In this document: positions 21,690 through 34,167 of the stretch, in pieces
Layout of the letters: every line of letters starts with the position of its first letter
How positions within the stretch are numbered: position 1 is the stretch's first letter
DNA from: Polymyxa betae
Taxonomy: Eukaryota > Endomyxa > Phytomyxea > Plasmodiophorida > Plasmodiophoridae
DNA: 64,000 nucleotides
Direction: 5' to 3'
NCBI GenBank assembly: GCA_003693705.1
Contig: RBZT01000546.1
Span: 1-64,000 of the forward strand
The notes under the pieces: generated by a model
What the model was told of the DNA's origin: nothing
Database searches by the model: none
Seen by the model: the letters and a program-made list of their open reading frames with translations, nothing else
Position numbers and translations under genes: made by a program

Positions 21690-24600
21690 TTAGTCTTTTT
21701 CATTGTAGTTTCGTATCGCCTGCAGCCTTCGAACGATTGTCGACCGTTTCTTCGCGTCTCTAAGCTTCCGCTGTTCGCGTTGGTATTCCCGTTCTTCAGC
21801 GCTGACATTGCGAGACCCTTCTCCTGGTGTGGCATGCAAACTCATTGTACGACCATTCGCTGACATTAAAGCTTGTCTGGCTGTTCGAAAGTTGCGCTTG
21901 GCTGAGTCTAGCGCCTACGAATTCTGACTTAATATCAAATCAATTACTATACTGAGATTAAACCTTATCCTGAGCTGAAACCCGAGCGAAATCGCCTAGT
22001 TCATGTCTTAAGCGTTGTCGAGCTCGAGATTCGGGTACGGGCTGCTGTTGTGGAATCGTATCGATCTCGCCAGGTGGTTCAGGCTTGATATCACTGACGA
22101 CTACATCGCGTGTGAAATGAATGGCACTTTCAACAATACCATGGGCACAGACCTAACGGTGCAGCAGTTGATTTTAGAGAATGTTGAATATCGTGACCTA
22201 GTTGATCAATTTTATTCAGTAGCTGAGCTTGATATGCGTCTCGATTGGATAGCGCGGCATTTTGCGAATGCAGATGACGTAATTGACAAAGCGGATCAAT
22301 ACAGTATTCGGAAGAACCGGGATGCTTCAAGAAAATTAACACAGCTTTGCAATTTCCTCACGTACCCGACCTTGTGAAATGAAACATTGCTGCTTCCATT
22401 TGCGGTGAAACTCGCAATCTGCGTTTTCAGCAACTGATTTTGCCTCAGCAAATCACGCAGCGTTCGCTCAAGCTAAGTGCAACATGCGTCAGTATCTTGA
22501 ATGAAAGAGTTTATGAAGAACCGCACATTAGCTAATTTAGCGTTATAGGCATTGGTGACTTCTCCACTGAAATCGATATGCGATAACGGAATGTCCAGTG
22601 GAGACTAAGACGTGCATAAGTCTCTGTGAGATCACATCGATGAGAGAAAATACCTCATTTGCCGTCAGCATTGAAATATTCGCTTTCAACATATTGCTAA
22701 TCTCCATTAACTTATCTTTCTCAGCATCAAGCTCAGAAAGGTCGTTCTTGGCCTCTTCCAGATGTTGTCTTAGCAGTTTATTCTCTTTACTGCAGTCGAA
22801 TGTAAGTATACTTCAATCTCAGACGAAGACTACGATACCGTAATGAAGCAAGGGTCTCGTCGTCGACGCGTGATTTTGACCGAGGTGCCTGGTCCGACGC
22901 CAGTCTAATCTTCAAAATGTCTACAAGCCGGAACTGCTGGTCCAGTTGTAGTTTCAGACTGTCTCGCTCGGTTTCAGCTTGACGAAGCTGCTCTAAAGCT
23001 TTTTCTTTAGCTTCCTGATCGCAGATGTTAACTGAACATTGTGCATTAATTCAGTTTTTACTCGATATTCAACTAGCAGATGGTTTGATTCGTTCAATCT
23101 GTCAGTCAGGTCCTGGAACTCGGCCAAATAGGTGTGATCATTCTCGGCATCAGGATGGTGTGAAAGAGTTTGATCCTGTTGCCTTTGCAACCGCTTGTGA
23201 GCCAGTCTTAATTGATGCCTCAAATCTGAAAACAGCGCTCAAAATCGATTGACAATCAGGCAGACCCCCCACCATTCAAATCCCGTTCATGCTCGATCGC
23301 CTTTTGCTTGTAATGTCGATCCTTTTCTAGCAGCTGCATGTCGACTTCAGTGAGCCTACTGCTCATTTCCACCAATTTTGTGTTCATTTTGTCAATCTAC
23401 AAAATCCAGTCAAATATGAAAACTGTTTGACTGAAACCGTACTTGAGCAAGATGTTGAAGAGTCTCATTGCTGCTGGAAACCCCAGGTTTAACATCATCG
23501 AGAAGATTTACCAGTGATTCGATATGCCGCTCCTGGTCCTAAATACGCAGATAGATCCATCAAAGTTTGTTCGATAAGACTGCCTTAACCTCATTCCTAC
23601 CTTCTTCGCTTGCTTTAAAATTGACATTTCATTCGTCATGGCCTGCTGCATAGTTTGAATGGAACCTAATTCTTTCTTCATGTCTTGGACTATTTGTCGA
23701 AGCTTTTCATTCTCCTGAACAAGCGAATAATGCTTTTCATCGTTTGATGCCTTAGAAGACAGCAACGCATCATCATTATGCTGACGCATTTCTTGCAACT
23801 CTGCTAAAATACGTTCGCCTTCCGATCGGTGATCTTCATCCTGCTGCAAAGTCAGTGCATACTTAACGCAACTAAAGAAGCTACCCTAGAATGAATGAGC
23901 TGCTGGTTGAGATCAAGATTCTTCTGCTGAAGCAGTTTTAATTGTGTTTGTAAGATCTCGATTTGGTTATGAGCTTCATTGAGCATAGCCTCAACGGCCT
24001 TGTTCGCCACAGCTGCGTCCTTTTTAGCTTCTAATTCCTCTTTTAAGACATCCAGGTCTTTTAGTGCTTGTCGCCTCAGTTTCTCGCAGTCCTGCGAACG
24101 AATGTCAGGTTATAAATCAGTGCTTCTTTCACAGATAAGATCCTACTTGCAATTCTACTTGCGTTAGCCGCAGCTCACCATTACACCGTTCGATTTCATG
24201 CTCGAAATTGGATATTTTCGTTTGGCATTCCTTATGATCAGCCCGAGCCGCCGTTTGTTTCTTCAGAACTTCAATCATCAGCGACTGTTGCTTGATCTCA
24301 TCCTTCAAAAATTCTATTTCTCGGTTCAATGCATTTTCTGTTTTGTTGCGATCTTCCTGAACAGGAATTGTTTGCGAGCTACTGGTTTGTAGCTGAACTT
24401 GGCCAGTCAGGGCTGATTGATCTCGTTTTTCTGGCATGGAATTTGGAGTCATAGTTTGGGAATGTTGTTCTATGAGCACAGGTGCGGCGGCATCCACGCC
24501 AAGTGAATGCTCAGAAGCATTAGCTCGTTCCTGGAGCTCTGCAATACTCGGATTCTTGAGCGAGGATCTCATTTCGTCTCCTTGCTCACACTCAATAATT

Positions 24601-24779
24601 TCACTTGAAGACAACTGATGAGGAGTGTCATCGTCGCCTAATTGCTCGCTGACAGTCGGTAATCCTGACGGCAATGACCCTATTACACGGGATGCTTTAC
24701 GGGATCGGATCGTTTTATCGCTCTTGTTTCCCCTAACGTCTTTGTCTTGGCCAATCTCGACAGTTTCGACGTTCACCAT
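21690..24779 (-). CDS. Long coiled-coil protein, multi-exon
   Basis: The first exon (24129..24779 region) starts MVNVETVEIGQDKDVRGNKS, with a polar leader and then coiled coil such as REIEFLKDEIKQQSLMIEVL. Further coiled-coil exons follow on the same strand: LAELQEMRQHNDDALLSSK near 23780, MRHQLRLAHKRLQRQQDQ near 23220, and a C-terminal exon near 22090-21970 with LRHELGDFARVSAQDK. A splice of about 56 nt then joins to ALDSAKRNFRTARQAL and a basic end (RSTIVRRLQAIRNYNEKD). Exon borders between 22100 and 24100 are not all solved. No enzymatic domain is seen. Its neighbour upstream is also a coiled-coil ciliary-type gene, so a structural role in centriole or cilium is possible but unproven. Confidence 0.65.
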
Positions 24780-25019
24780 CTTTACTAACTCACCATATTA
24801 GCGAGTAATTACAGCGTAATGTAACCCAGCTTACAATCAAGGCTGTTGTGATAATGGTGCAACTTTGAAAGATCATCGCTGTGTCTCTGTCGGTCGAATG
24901 ATGAAGATTGCAAACTCGCCCCACGACGATTTACTAGATTACTGCTTGAAGATGATCTATGAAAGGTCTTCCCCGGAACATTATTCGAAGCAGGGCTCCA
25001 GTCTTGGGAAGAAGTTATT

Positions 25020-27630
25020 TCAGTGGACGAACTTGGGAAAGGAGAAACTGGCGCCAGTGTTTCCGGAGGTAAATTTGCTAATGATTGCTGGCGTTCTGAT
25101 GATGCCTTGCACCGATTCCATTAATCTATTGCAAAACAGACTTTTTATAGTGTTTACCGCAGATAACGAGTGGGGGTGTCCCAGAACTGCCTCTTCACAG
25201 TTTACTATTTCCGAGATATTCGACTGAATAAGCATTAAACAAACCGGACTGAAATAATTAGCGATGCTCACAAGAACGGATTCGTTTCTCTCATGGTGTG
25301 AGGAAACAGCATCATCGTCATCTGTCGACAGTTCGACAATTTGTTCGAGACCGGAGTGTTCAGGGGATGGGAGGTCAACCGTAAGATTCGCTGCGCTAGC
25401 CCGAATAATCTCGACCTCCATTGGCCGGATGACTGTGCTGCTCAAACGACGTGAAGATGGTGTAGAAGGGATATCAGGAATTTCAGCCAGGATCTGATAT
25501 TGTTCATCAAAACGTAATACACAATGCATAAGAGCCGTTACCTGTTCAGTACGAGGCATTGAAGAGATCAAGGATGTGCGCCTGGACGATGCACGAGATA
25601 ACGACGAGCTATGCGAGTGGATCGTCTTCTTGATTGACATCAGCCTGTAATCATTTATCACATTTCCGGTGCGACTAATACCGAATTCTAACCCAGATTG
25701 AAGTTCGGTGAGATGGTCGGCTTGCTCAGCGAGATTTACTGCCGAGACGGCACTTCCATTACTGTCGCTGCTTAGTAGTGATTGGACTAAGTTTTCCAGC
25801 CGTTCCTGCACGAAGTTATCGTAAATCATCTTCCGAAATGGAGATGCACAATACCTGTGCTTGCGACACCTTTTTATACACCTCGTTGTCCAAACGTTGC
25901 TGCTGGTTTGCATTCGATTGTTCTTCGTTTTGGATCTGGAAAAATTGAATATGGATCTAATACCAATAGCAGGCATCTCTACGGTTTCATTTTGACTGCG
26001 AACCAGGTCTTTGAGAACAGCGACGTGCTCATTCCTCTGATCAACAATCTACACAAAACAGTCAGCTTGTCAACCCGAAACCAACTTTGAGAAACCTGTT
26101 GCAGAGCCAAGCATCGATTTTCCAGCTGCATAATCTCATGAGAATGATCCTGCTTGTGCTTTTCAAGCAATTCTTTGGTCAATTCGAGCTGTTTTAACAG
26201 TTCTTCAGAATTCTGTTCACTCTGATTGACTTTGCTCATCATAACACCAGTTTCCTGTAATTTTCCTGTTAGATGTGCAACGCCTTAACAAGACAAAATC
26301 ACCTTATCAGATTGTTCGCGAACCTGCTTAAGCTCACTAAGAAGTTGGTCTCGTTCAGATGCCACTTGCTGCATCCGCGATTGGAAGCTCAGCCGTTGTT
26401 GCCCGAATTGTTGCTCCAGCTCATGCAGACTTCCCAAAACTTCTCCAATCTGGAACCTGTTATTCAAGCAAAATTGAGAACCGCAAGCCTATACCTTCTC
26501 TTCATAATTCAAGAGAAGCTCATGTTTCATCTGCACAAGCTTCCCATTCTCTTCTTCCAGCAATCTCAACTGGTCGTCTTTCTCGCTCAGCATTGTTTGA
26601 GCTATCATAGAACTTTCTTCCTCTGAAATGTCACAGTCAAATTGTAAAGTTATCTGAAACAAAACAAAGTTTACTTGATAATTCTGCTAGTCGCAATTTG
26701 GCCTCAATTTCTTGAATTTCTGCCTAAGCGGACGTTAATACTGAGGCCGTATCGTTACTGAGATCGAACCTCCGATTCCCGTTGTCGTTGATCTGAACTT
26801 TGCCGCAGTTTACTCAACTCTGCATTATGCAATCGGTTGAGCTCGTGAATTTCCTTCAGAAAGAAGTTCTAATATCATGTCGAAAGGGACTGGCATTGAT
26901 ACCTGTTGATGCCGCTCTTTCAACTCATCTATGTTCGACTGAAATTGTTTGGATCTTGTATTGAGCACTGCCTGATGTTCGTTCTTCAAAGTATTGATGA
27001 TATTATGATGTCCTAGTAACTGTTCGTGATGGTCTCTGTTCAATGTTTCATATTCATGCTCCCTTTCATAGGCCTAATTCTTCTTGAAAACCCCAAAACA
27101 GAACAAGCGAGATTGCCCTGACTTCTTTTCGGTGTTTTTCATGTTGCGTGCGAATTTGTTCCTGAAATGCAGCGATAGTGCTTGTTTGCTCATGGATAAT
27201 ATCCTGATATAGTCTCAGCATAATATGCAACCAAACGCAGTACTAAGCTAACATTTAATCTGTTCACTTCTTCGTCTCGGCTTTTTAACTGACTCGATAT
27301 CTTACCAAAAAGGGCGTCATAGCGATCAAGCTCTGCATCACGCTCTTCGAGAAGCTTTAAGTTGTACGCGAAATCACTACGAATTTGTATTTGTTGCGCT
27401 TTTAGCCGATCGACTTCAGCATCTTTTGCAGCAGCAAGTGAGGCAATACTTCGTTCGCGATATTCATTGATCTCTTCTAGCTCAAGCTCCTTTTCCTGTA
27501 TAAGCCGTCTAAGACCGCGTCGCAGAGATGGTCGCTCGCTTTCTATAGGCGATAGCGACCGCTCCGAGCTTGATGGCGACCGATGACGGCGACGTTGACA
27601 GCTTGAGCGATGAGACCGACGCTGGCTCAT
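25020..27630 (-). CDS. CCDC57: CCDC57-like coiled-coil protein
   Basis: The gene starts MSQRRSHRSSCQRRRHRSPS and continues with KELELEEINEYRERS, then DFAYNLKLLEERDAELDRYD. That segment closely matches the N-terminal signature of CCDC57, a centriolar-satellite and ciliary protein. About eight coiled-coil exons follow toward lower coordinates, separated by short introns (for example near 27050-27190, 26640-26700 and 26245-26290). The last exon is a long Ser-rich tail ending SFPKFVH before the stop at 25020. In known species CCDC57 supports centriole duplication and microtubule organisation. Assignment rests mainly on the N-terminal segment; the C-terminal half is not conserved enough to judge. 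Exon borders are approximate. Confidence 0.7.
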
Positions 27631-28057
27631 CCAACCATGAGCACGACGTCGTTATCTGTGTGAATGAAACCAGATTGAAAACGAGTGTCACAGACTGTAA
27701 TGTTACACTGCCATTGCTAGTCTGGGTCCCGCTTATGGAGTCATGTCAAACTTCTACGGAAGCCTCTCACTTGCAGTCTGACTGGTACCGAGTGCCAAGT
27801 CTACATTATAGTCTTGCAGGGACACATTGGGGTAATGGGGTCGTTTGGGGGCGATAAGCTCCTATAGGGCAGGTATTAGGACTGCTATAGACACGTTCGA
27901 GCGCCCCAGAAACAAACGACTTTCAGCAAAGAACCAGCTTAGCCTGAGTCATAGCAACCTCACCCGATGAGCGCTGATTGATAGCATTGTATATAACTGA
28001 TTGTATATAGCTGGGTATCCGAACCATGACTGATACAGCATCAGTTTATGGGGCCAC
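27631..28057. other. Spacer between CCDC57-like start and eRF1 stop
   Basis: I see no supported gene in these 427 bp. The part next to 27631 should contain the promoter of the CCDC57-like gene, and the part next to 28057 the 3' flank of eRF1. Confidence 0.4.
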
Positions 28058-29508
28058 TTAAATGAATCCATCCTCGTCATCTTCATAATCGTCTTCCATG
28101 GCCACAAAATCGACCTTGTAGCGAAGAATTCCGCCCAGGCCACCGAATCCTTTACAAAACTGCGAACCTTCCTGCGAACGATTGGTGACGAACTCCAGCG
28201 TCGTTCCGAACTCTTTGTAGTGGTTCGCCATCCATTCCAGAAACATAACTGGTTCGTCGACGATTTCAAGTTCGGTCCCAGATTCCGGGTCCACAAAGTT
28301 TGAAGGGTCTTCTCTCTGTTCAGCAGAAAGATGGACGACTTTCTTCTCTCCAGTGCTCGGATTTCTGAGCTCGTATCGCATCAGATCGAGGTTCTCCCAG
28401 ACAATCAGCGTCTGAACAGCACCAATCTCCAAACCCCTTAAAGTATCGACGATGCCGAAGCAGAATTTGCCAGTGTCCTACATTGCTGTTAGCCGCGGCA
28501 GCAGCTGTAAAAATTTGAAAATTACCTGAGAAATTTCAGAGAAATAAGCGGCCAGCAACCGCTTCTCATGAATGAACTTGACATTGGCAAGACTGTCAGC
28601 AGCCAATTCAATCGCCTGGTTAAATCCGTTTTCACCACCATACGAAACATCGACAATTTTGACAATGTATGGGCGCAGACGCTGGTCGAACATTTCGGAT
28701 GTGCTCAGTTGCATTTTGAATTCGGCAGAACCGGCCAGGACCAATCCAGCAACGTTCGGTTTGTCGTTGGTGATGAAAAACTGGGTGACAGTTTCGGCGA
28801 CTTTTCGAACGTAGTTGTGACGCTTCTCCATACGAAGACGACCGAAACGCAAGGCTGACTGACCACCACGTCCGTGCTTCTTAGGCAGCTCGACAGTGAA
28901 TTTGTGTAAAACTCGCCGTGTGTTGCCAGACAGCGTTCCGAATAAAGTTCCATTACCGTCCATAACGACGAAGCCGAACTTGGCGTCGGATTCGAGCAGC
29001 TCATTTAGCGGTTCGGTATGGAATTTGTTATCACATAAATATAGGGACGTATTGATAGGCTAAAAGCAGCCATGTCAACAGAATTGTTTTCGGCGCTTAC
29101 ATAATATTACCTTGAAAGGCTCAAAGTCAATGTTGACCTTCTTTTCTTTGCCATCTTCGGTTGTGATAGTGCCACAGTATATAACGAGTCCGTTGGGTGG
29201 CACTTTATTGAACAGCTTTAGTCGCTGCATAGTGGAGGTGATGGCACCAAGAACTGATAAACGATTGACTCGCGACTTAATATTCGACGCCGTCCCAAGT
29301 TCATCGTTCAACATTTTGGCCACACGAGAAATCTGATCTCCAGGCGGGACGATCAGCGAAATCATGCTGGTTCCATTGCTGGAGTACAGTTAGCGACGAA
29401 TCTGAAGGCAGTCAACATCGGCACCGACCCTCGCGCCTGCTCGAGCTTCTGGATCAGCTTCTTAATCTTCCATTGCTCGATGGCCTTCTCTCCCTCATCT
29501 TCCAACAT
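28058..29508 (-). CDS. eRF1: Eukaryotic peptide chain release factor eRF1
   Basis: Four exons encode a standard-length eRF1, which reads all three stop codons in the ribosomal A site and triggers peptide release. Domain 1 shows TASNIKS (within [15 protein letters not shown]) and the YxCxxxF element (SLYLCDNKF). Domain 2 has the GGQ loop in [13 protein letters not shown]. Domain 3 has GILRYKVDF and ends in an acidic tail ([12 protein letters not shown]) that normally contacts eRF3. Introns lie around 29378-29430, 29055-29111 and 28480-28530. Splicing restores [29 protein letters not shown] and the SEIS-QDTGKF junction. The start is ATG 29508 ([13 protein letters not shown]). Intact TASNIKS and YxCxxxF motifs agree with use of the standard code. 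Confidence 0.96.
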
Positions 29509-29828
29509 GTCTGAGGCACCACTGGGGCAGAGGGGTCGATATTTAGTATCGGCTGTGGTTGCGCTATCGGCCCACGGGCCATAAACTCGCAATACCGCGA
29601 CGCACTAATCCTTGGGTTGACAAAACTTTTCCACAAATTATATCTACCATCTGTTACCAAACAGAATATTACAATATGGAACGTCCGCTTTATTAATCTT
29701 TGCAAATCGATTTGATGAATAGCTAGCTGGCTTAAAGACAATGCGTGTCAAAGCTCTTCCCGGGTTGCGTTCAGCTTTCTTCCCTCATGTCGCCATACAG
29801 TACCGATGCCTCGTTGCGGATCAATTGT
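29509..29828. other. Spacer between eRF1 start and IBTK-like stop
   Basis: I see no supported gene in these 320 bp. A plus-strand open frame overlapping its right end runs opposite the IBTK-like C-terminus and is treated as a shadow. The eRF1 promoter should lie here. Confidence 0.4.
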
Positions 29829-32800
29829 TCATTGCGATCGTGTGGATGCTCTGGATATGGATCCTTGTCGCCTATTTTCAGAAGCAGCAACATCACGTCG
29901 GCATTCCTGAGAAGAATCGGATGGCTTCCGCCTATACCGATTTCTTTTTTGGTTCTGGTTAAAAGTTTGAATCGCTTGGGCTTGTTCTTTGGCTTCTCGG
30001 TCTATTTCTTCTTGAATGAACTGTAGTGACTGAATCGACTCGATCGAATTTGGCTTAGTTGGCACAGACTGAGGACCCCAACATGAACGAGGCTGATTTT
30101 TGGGAGAACCTGGGAACATCAATTTCATAGCCATCTCTTCTTGAATAATATTGGCGAAGGATGATACTGGCGGAGAATGCGACGCCCAAGGAGACTGAGC
30201 TTGTTTGACGTTCTTTGATGGTGTCCATTTGCTCATTGCAGCATCTTTGTGTTGAATTTCAGCCAAAGGTTTGGCTCGTAACCTTCCTGCCATATTCCAA
30301 GGCGACCCTGTAGCTACAGGCGACGCTTCTTGTTGTTTGACCTTTGCAGAATGAGTCTTCGATCGCGATTTGATGTTAATAGGAGCGGAGCGATCGTTAG
30401 ACCAGAAGTCTGCTAAACTGACAGAAGCAGAGCTATTTTTAGGTGGCGGTTGGTAGCTGTTAGATTTACGAGTGGCCGTGTTTTCGCTGTCTGTTTGGCT
30501 TGCAAACGAAACAGAGTGAGTAGATGGATTAAAGGGTGTCGATGAGCTAAGTGTTGGAGCACTGGGCGGCTCCGTTGGTGCGGGTCGATTTCCTGACTTC
30601 AAAGAGCTAGCCAATGCATAAGACAAGGTCGATTTGACAACAGGTAACTCAGTGTGCTCAGGAACTTGTGCCGGAAAAGTATTTTCTGACGCCGAGGTGA
30701 CGCTCGGTATTGGCCTGGTTTGTTCTTGAGAAAGATTCAGGCCTAGCGTTGCAGAAACTGATTTGGGCTCTAGCCTGGTTTGCTTTGATCGACTTGGAGA
30801 TGGTGAACTCGGAAGGAACAAAGAATCCAGTCTGACTGGGTCGAAATCTTCTCGCCAAATGTCCTCGTTATGGCGACTTTTGGCGCGTACAATCGTGACG
30901 ATCTCTCGAGGCTCTGACAAATCGGTTTCAGGTGGTCGGACAAATTCAATGACAGGATCTGGCTCGAGCTTCGAAGCCAATTCACCCTGGCATTGCTGCA
31001 AGAATAGCCTTAGCCGTTCTTTCTGCTTGACTTTACGCAGCTGCTCGGGATTCAAAGAATCTCCATTCGCAAGGCGATCGCATAAAATTTGGATCTGCGA
31101 CAACTTCTTCGCAGAAGAGCGGATTTTGGCGCGAAGATGACGAACAGTATGTGGGACAAACCATTCCAGCTCTAATGCATCCTCAATTGGACAGTAAACT
31201 GGAGGCTTATCGTTTCTTGCATACTGCAAGATGGAAGCTGGCAGGCATTCCTGATATTTATCTTGTAGATACTCGAGCTCCGTAAAGTCAAGCTCACGTA
31301 GTGCATTGAACAGGAGAGCAGGAGAATTCCTGATGATGAAGTACGAGCAATGATCCAGCAAGAACTGAAAATGGAAATTGAAACCGAAACGAAACGCAGC
31401 AACCGCACGTCTTTCGTCAATCGTGGCACAGAGCGTTTTCTCACACATCCGCAATAAAGACGGGATTTGATGACTGGAAGAATCGCTTCGAGCAACCTCG
31501 TGATCAGCAATCTCGTGATTAAAGAGGCGAAACTCTTGCGAGACCAGCGTACAGCCAGGCGCACATTTCACTTGAACTAGCTGACGAGGATGTAACAATC
31601 GGGTCGCTTTCTCGCCCCGAACTGGAAGCCAATCGGAGGGGAAACGCTGGCCAGGAGCCGGTGCACGCGGCGCTTCATGTCCCCACTCGATAAGGTCCCC
31701 GTTAGCAGTGACTGCCGACGTGTGGTCCACAGACGTGGACGCTTTCGTGATGACAAAATTTCGGATGGCCTTCACTTGTCGTGGCGGTATAGGCCTAGAA
31801 GATGACTCAGGCGCACCACCTTTGACAGCCCTACTTGGCCATGCCCATAATGTGCCGTCAGACGTCACTGCAACGCTGTGGGATTTGCAGGTGGAGAAAC
31901 GTGTCACAGCAGGGCGGTTCGTATCCTTCTTCGATATTCGACTGATGGGAACTCGAAAGAAACGGCGCTCACGGCGGGTTTGCTCGTATAAATCTCCATC
32001 AATACTTTGGGCGATCCAATGTCCATTGGTTGTCAGCATACTGACAACGCAAACATTGTTCAGACCCTCGATCTTGGTCGGAACATAATCGATGCCCTCG
32101 TCGGCCATATGATAACCAAGGAGTAGAGCCTCACCCGTCTCCGTCACCATGCAAGTACGAAACTTCGAACACGATATATTGACGACATTAACCCGTTTCA
32201 GACCTTTCTCAACACGGCGTACAATCGACGACTGCTGCTGCCCTTTCATAGCCGGATCATGGCCAAGATATCCCTTTCCGCATGTATATACTTCCCCATT
32301 AGATAGCAGAAACACAGAATGGGTTAGCGATACTACAACCGCAATACAGCGCTTATCAGAACTGAGCGGCAAGGGGACGCGCTCAGGACGGATTCGAGAA
32401 GCATCGTCTCCGACGCCAAGACGACCATTCTTATTAACGCCCCAACTGAATGCATCTCCGGAAGCGGAGACTGCCGCGCCACCGATCTCACAAACATCGA
32501 AATGAGCAATGTCCTCTTGGAGTAAGGCATCAAGCGATTTGGGGCGATTTGCAGAAAGTGAATCTGAGACGACACCAAGTTGTAAGTTACTGGAGTTCCC
32601 GAAAGAGATTAAGACATGTCGAGTTCGTACGACGTTGTGATCCGGTCTTGCTGATACTGGTAAAACTAAGTCGAATGGCGCGTTGCCTATGAATAAGCAT
32701 GAGAATAATGTTACAAAGGCACAGCAACAATGACGACCTTCACTATCAAGTATCGCAGTCGATCCTGTCTTATGTTGCAGCAGTGATTTAGCGGCAAGCA

Positions 32801-33136
32801 ACGAGCTAATAGGAAGCACTTAGCAAATGGAAAAAACTGCAATCGATTCACCAACCCTCGGTAGAGAGCAGCATGTAAAGGTGTCCAGCCAGATTCCTTC
32901 TCGGCCGCAAACTCATCGGCATTAAGTTGTAGAAGGACTTCAACGCAACGATGTCGATTTCGAGCAGCTGCAATATGCAATAGGGTCTGGCCCTTATCGT
33001 TTCGTGCAATTGCCAGGCTTGGGTTTTTCTTCAAGGCCGCCGAAAGCAAGTTATAGTCATCTTGATGGATCAAGTCCAGTAACGAATCATCGATAAAGCT
33101 ACACGGTACGGGAGCGGGCTTTGAGCATTTGCTCAT
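29829..33136 (-). CDS. IBTK-like ankyrin and RCC1-repeat protein without visible BTB domains
   Basis: Two exons with a 50-nt intron (32806..32855) encode 1085 residues. The N-terminus has ankyrin repeats (NDKGQTLLHIAAARNRHRC; ESGWTPLHAALYRG, which continues across the splice). RCC1 blades follow (SASGDAFSWGVNKNGRLGVG; LLSNGEVYTCGKG; TSDGTLWAWPS; SAVTANGDLIEWG). Animal IBTK, a BTK inhibitor and CUL3 adaptor, then has two BTB domains. Here the frame instead passes directly to LCATIDERRAVAAFRFGF and FIIRNSPALLFNALRELDF, which resembles only the helices after the second BTB. A long Ser/Pro-rich tail ends with SFANIIQEEMAMKLMFPGSP, similar to the IBTK C-terminus. The ATG at 33136 is the first in frame. 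The overall family call is good; function as a CUL3 adaptor is doubtful without BTB. Confidence 0.75.
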
Positions 33137-34167
33137 AGAACTGGCGTCAAGATGCTCAAGACCGTCGCCCGAAAGGATACCGGAATAACCGACGCCGACT
33201 AGGAAAGCATCCAATCAATGAGGCCATCGGCCGGGCGACCCACATACGATTCATAGCGGTAACGTCAGATGGCAGTCAACAGCAGCCCTCTTCAAGCGTC
33301 TTGGTTTGCAGTCACAGACTGCCCGAAACCCTACGGTGACTCTGGGACAGAATCGGCGCCGACTCTGAGACGGGTTTGGCCGTGGGCAGGCAGGATAAAA
33401 GTGCCACAGACCACGGCACTATGCAGCGCATGTGTTTCAGTGTTTGGATGGCATTGGGAAGCTGTGATAGGGTCCCGCTCACCTGTCACTCAGCCCACTC
33501 ACTGGCCGGAACGCCCGCTTTTACGACTGTAGCAGAATGCGCTTTATAGGGCCGCCATGCCGCAGGTAACAGTGACTGTCAAACCGTCTGCGAGGCCTGT
33601 GTCCGCCAGTTTTGCCGTCGGAAAGCCATCGTCATATGTCTAATCAGAGAGAAGCGAATGACGATAACCCTCTTTACATGAAATGTGATTGCAGCGAGCA
33701 AATACATGGCAGGTTTTAACTTTGGTAATCCGAGCGTGAAGATGGGAATCCTTTCTATAGGGCACTCCAACTTCGAATCTGCCGAAGGCCAACGGATGGC
33801 AAACCGATGGACAATACTTCAAATGAGCTTCGAGATCATGTGGTCATGATAATAGCACACCGTATTAGTCATCGTTAGCAAATCCATTGGAGTACGACCG
33901 AAGATAATAAAGGCAGGATTCGAACAACATCGTCCGAGGCAGTTTTAACAAAACTGAGCAAGTAAAACGTAGCCTGCTTGAATTACTGTCTATGCTTCGT
34001 ATATAGCTCATGATAGATTGATATTTTGGCAAATTTGTTTCTTTTTTCCATGATAATATTTTCATTTTCAAATACGGTAGTGCGTCCGAAATTTGCCGTC
34101 ACGGACTTCGAAAATATCGCAGGCCAGTGTCTGACTTTGAACTCGAAATCCTTTGGATTGTGAAACC
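33137..34167. other. 1-kb stretch with only doubtful short spliced frames
   Basis: No recognisable gene. On the plus strand an ATG frame at 33269 runs 87 codons without known homology. Near 33588 a short segment is rich in cysteines (CQTVCEACVRQFCRR). Two alternative tiny spliced models begin at ATG 33706 (MAGFNFG, joining in phase to HSNFESAEGQRMANRW) and near 33638 (MSNQREANDDNPLYMKCDC). They use overlapping bases and cannot both be right. The left part should hold the IBTK-like promoter and the right part the promoter of the next gene. Confidence 0.35.

Noticed and set aside
29741-30026. Plus-strand open frames opposite the IBTK-like C-terminus
   Set aside because: They run antisense to a well-supported coding frame and show no homology; treated as shadows.
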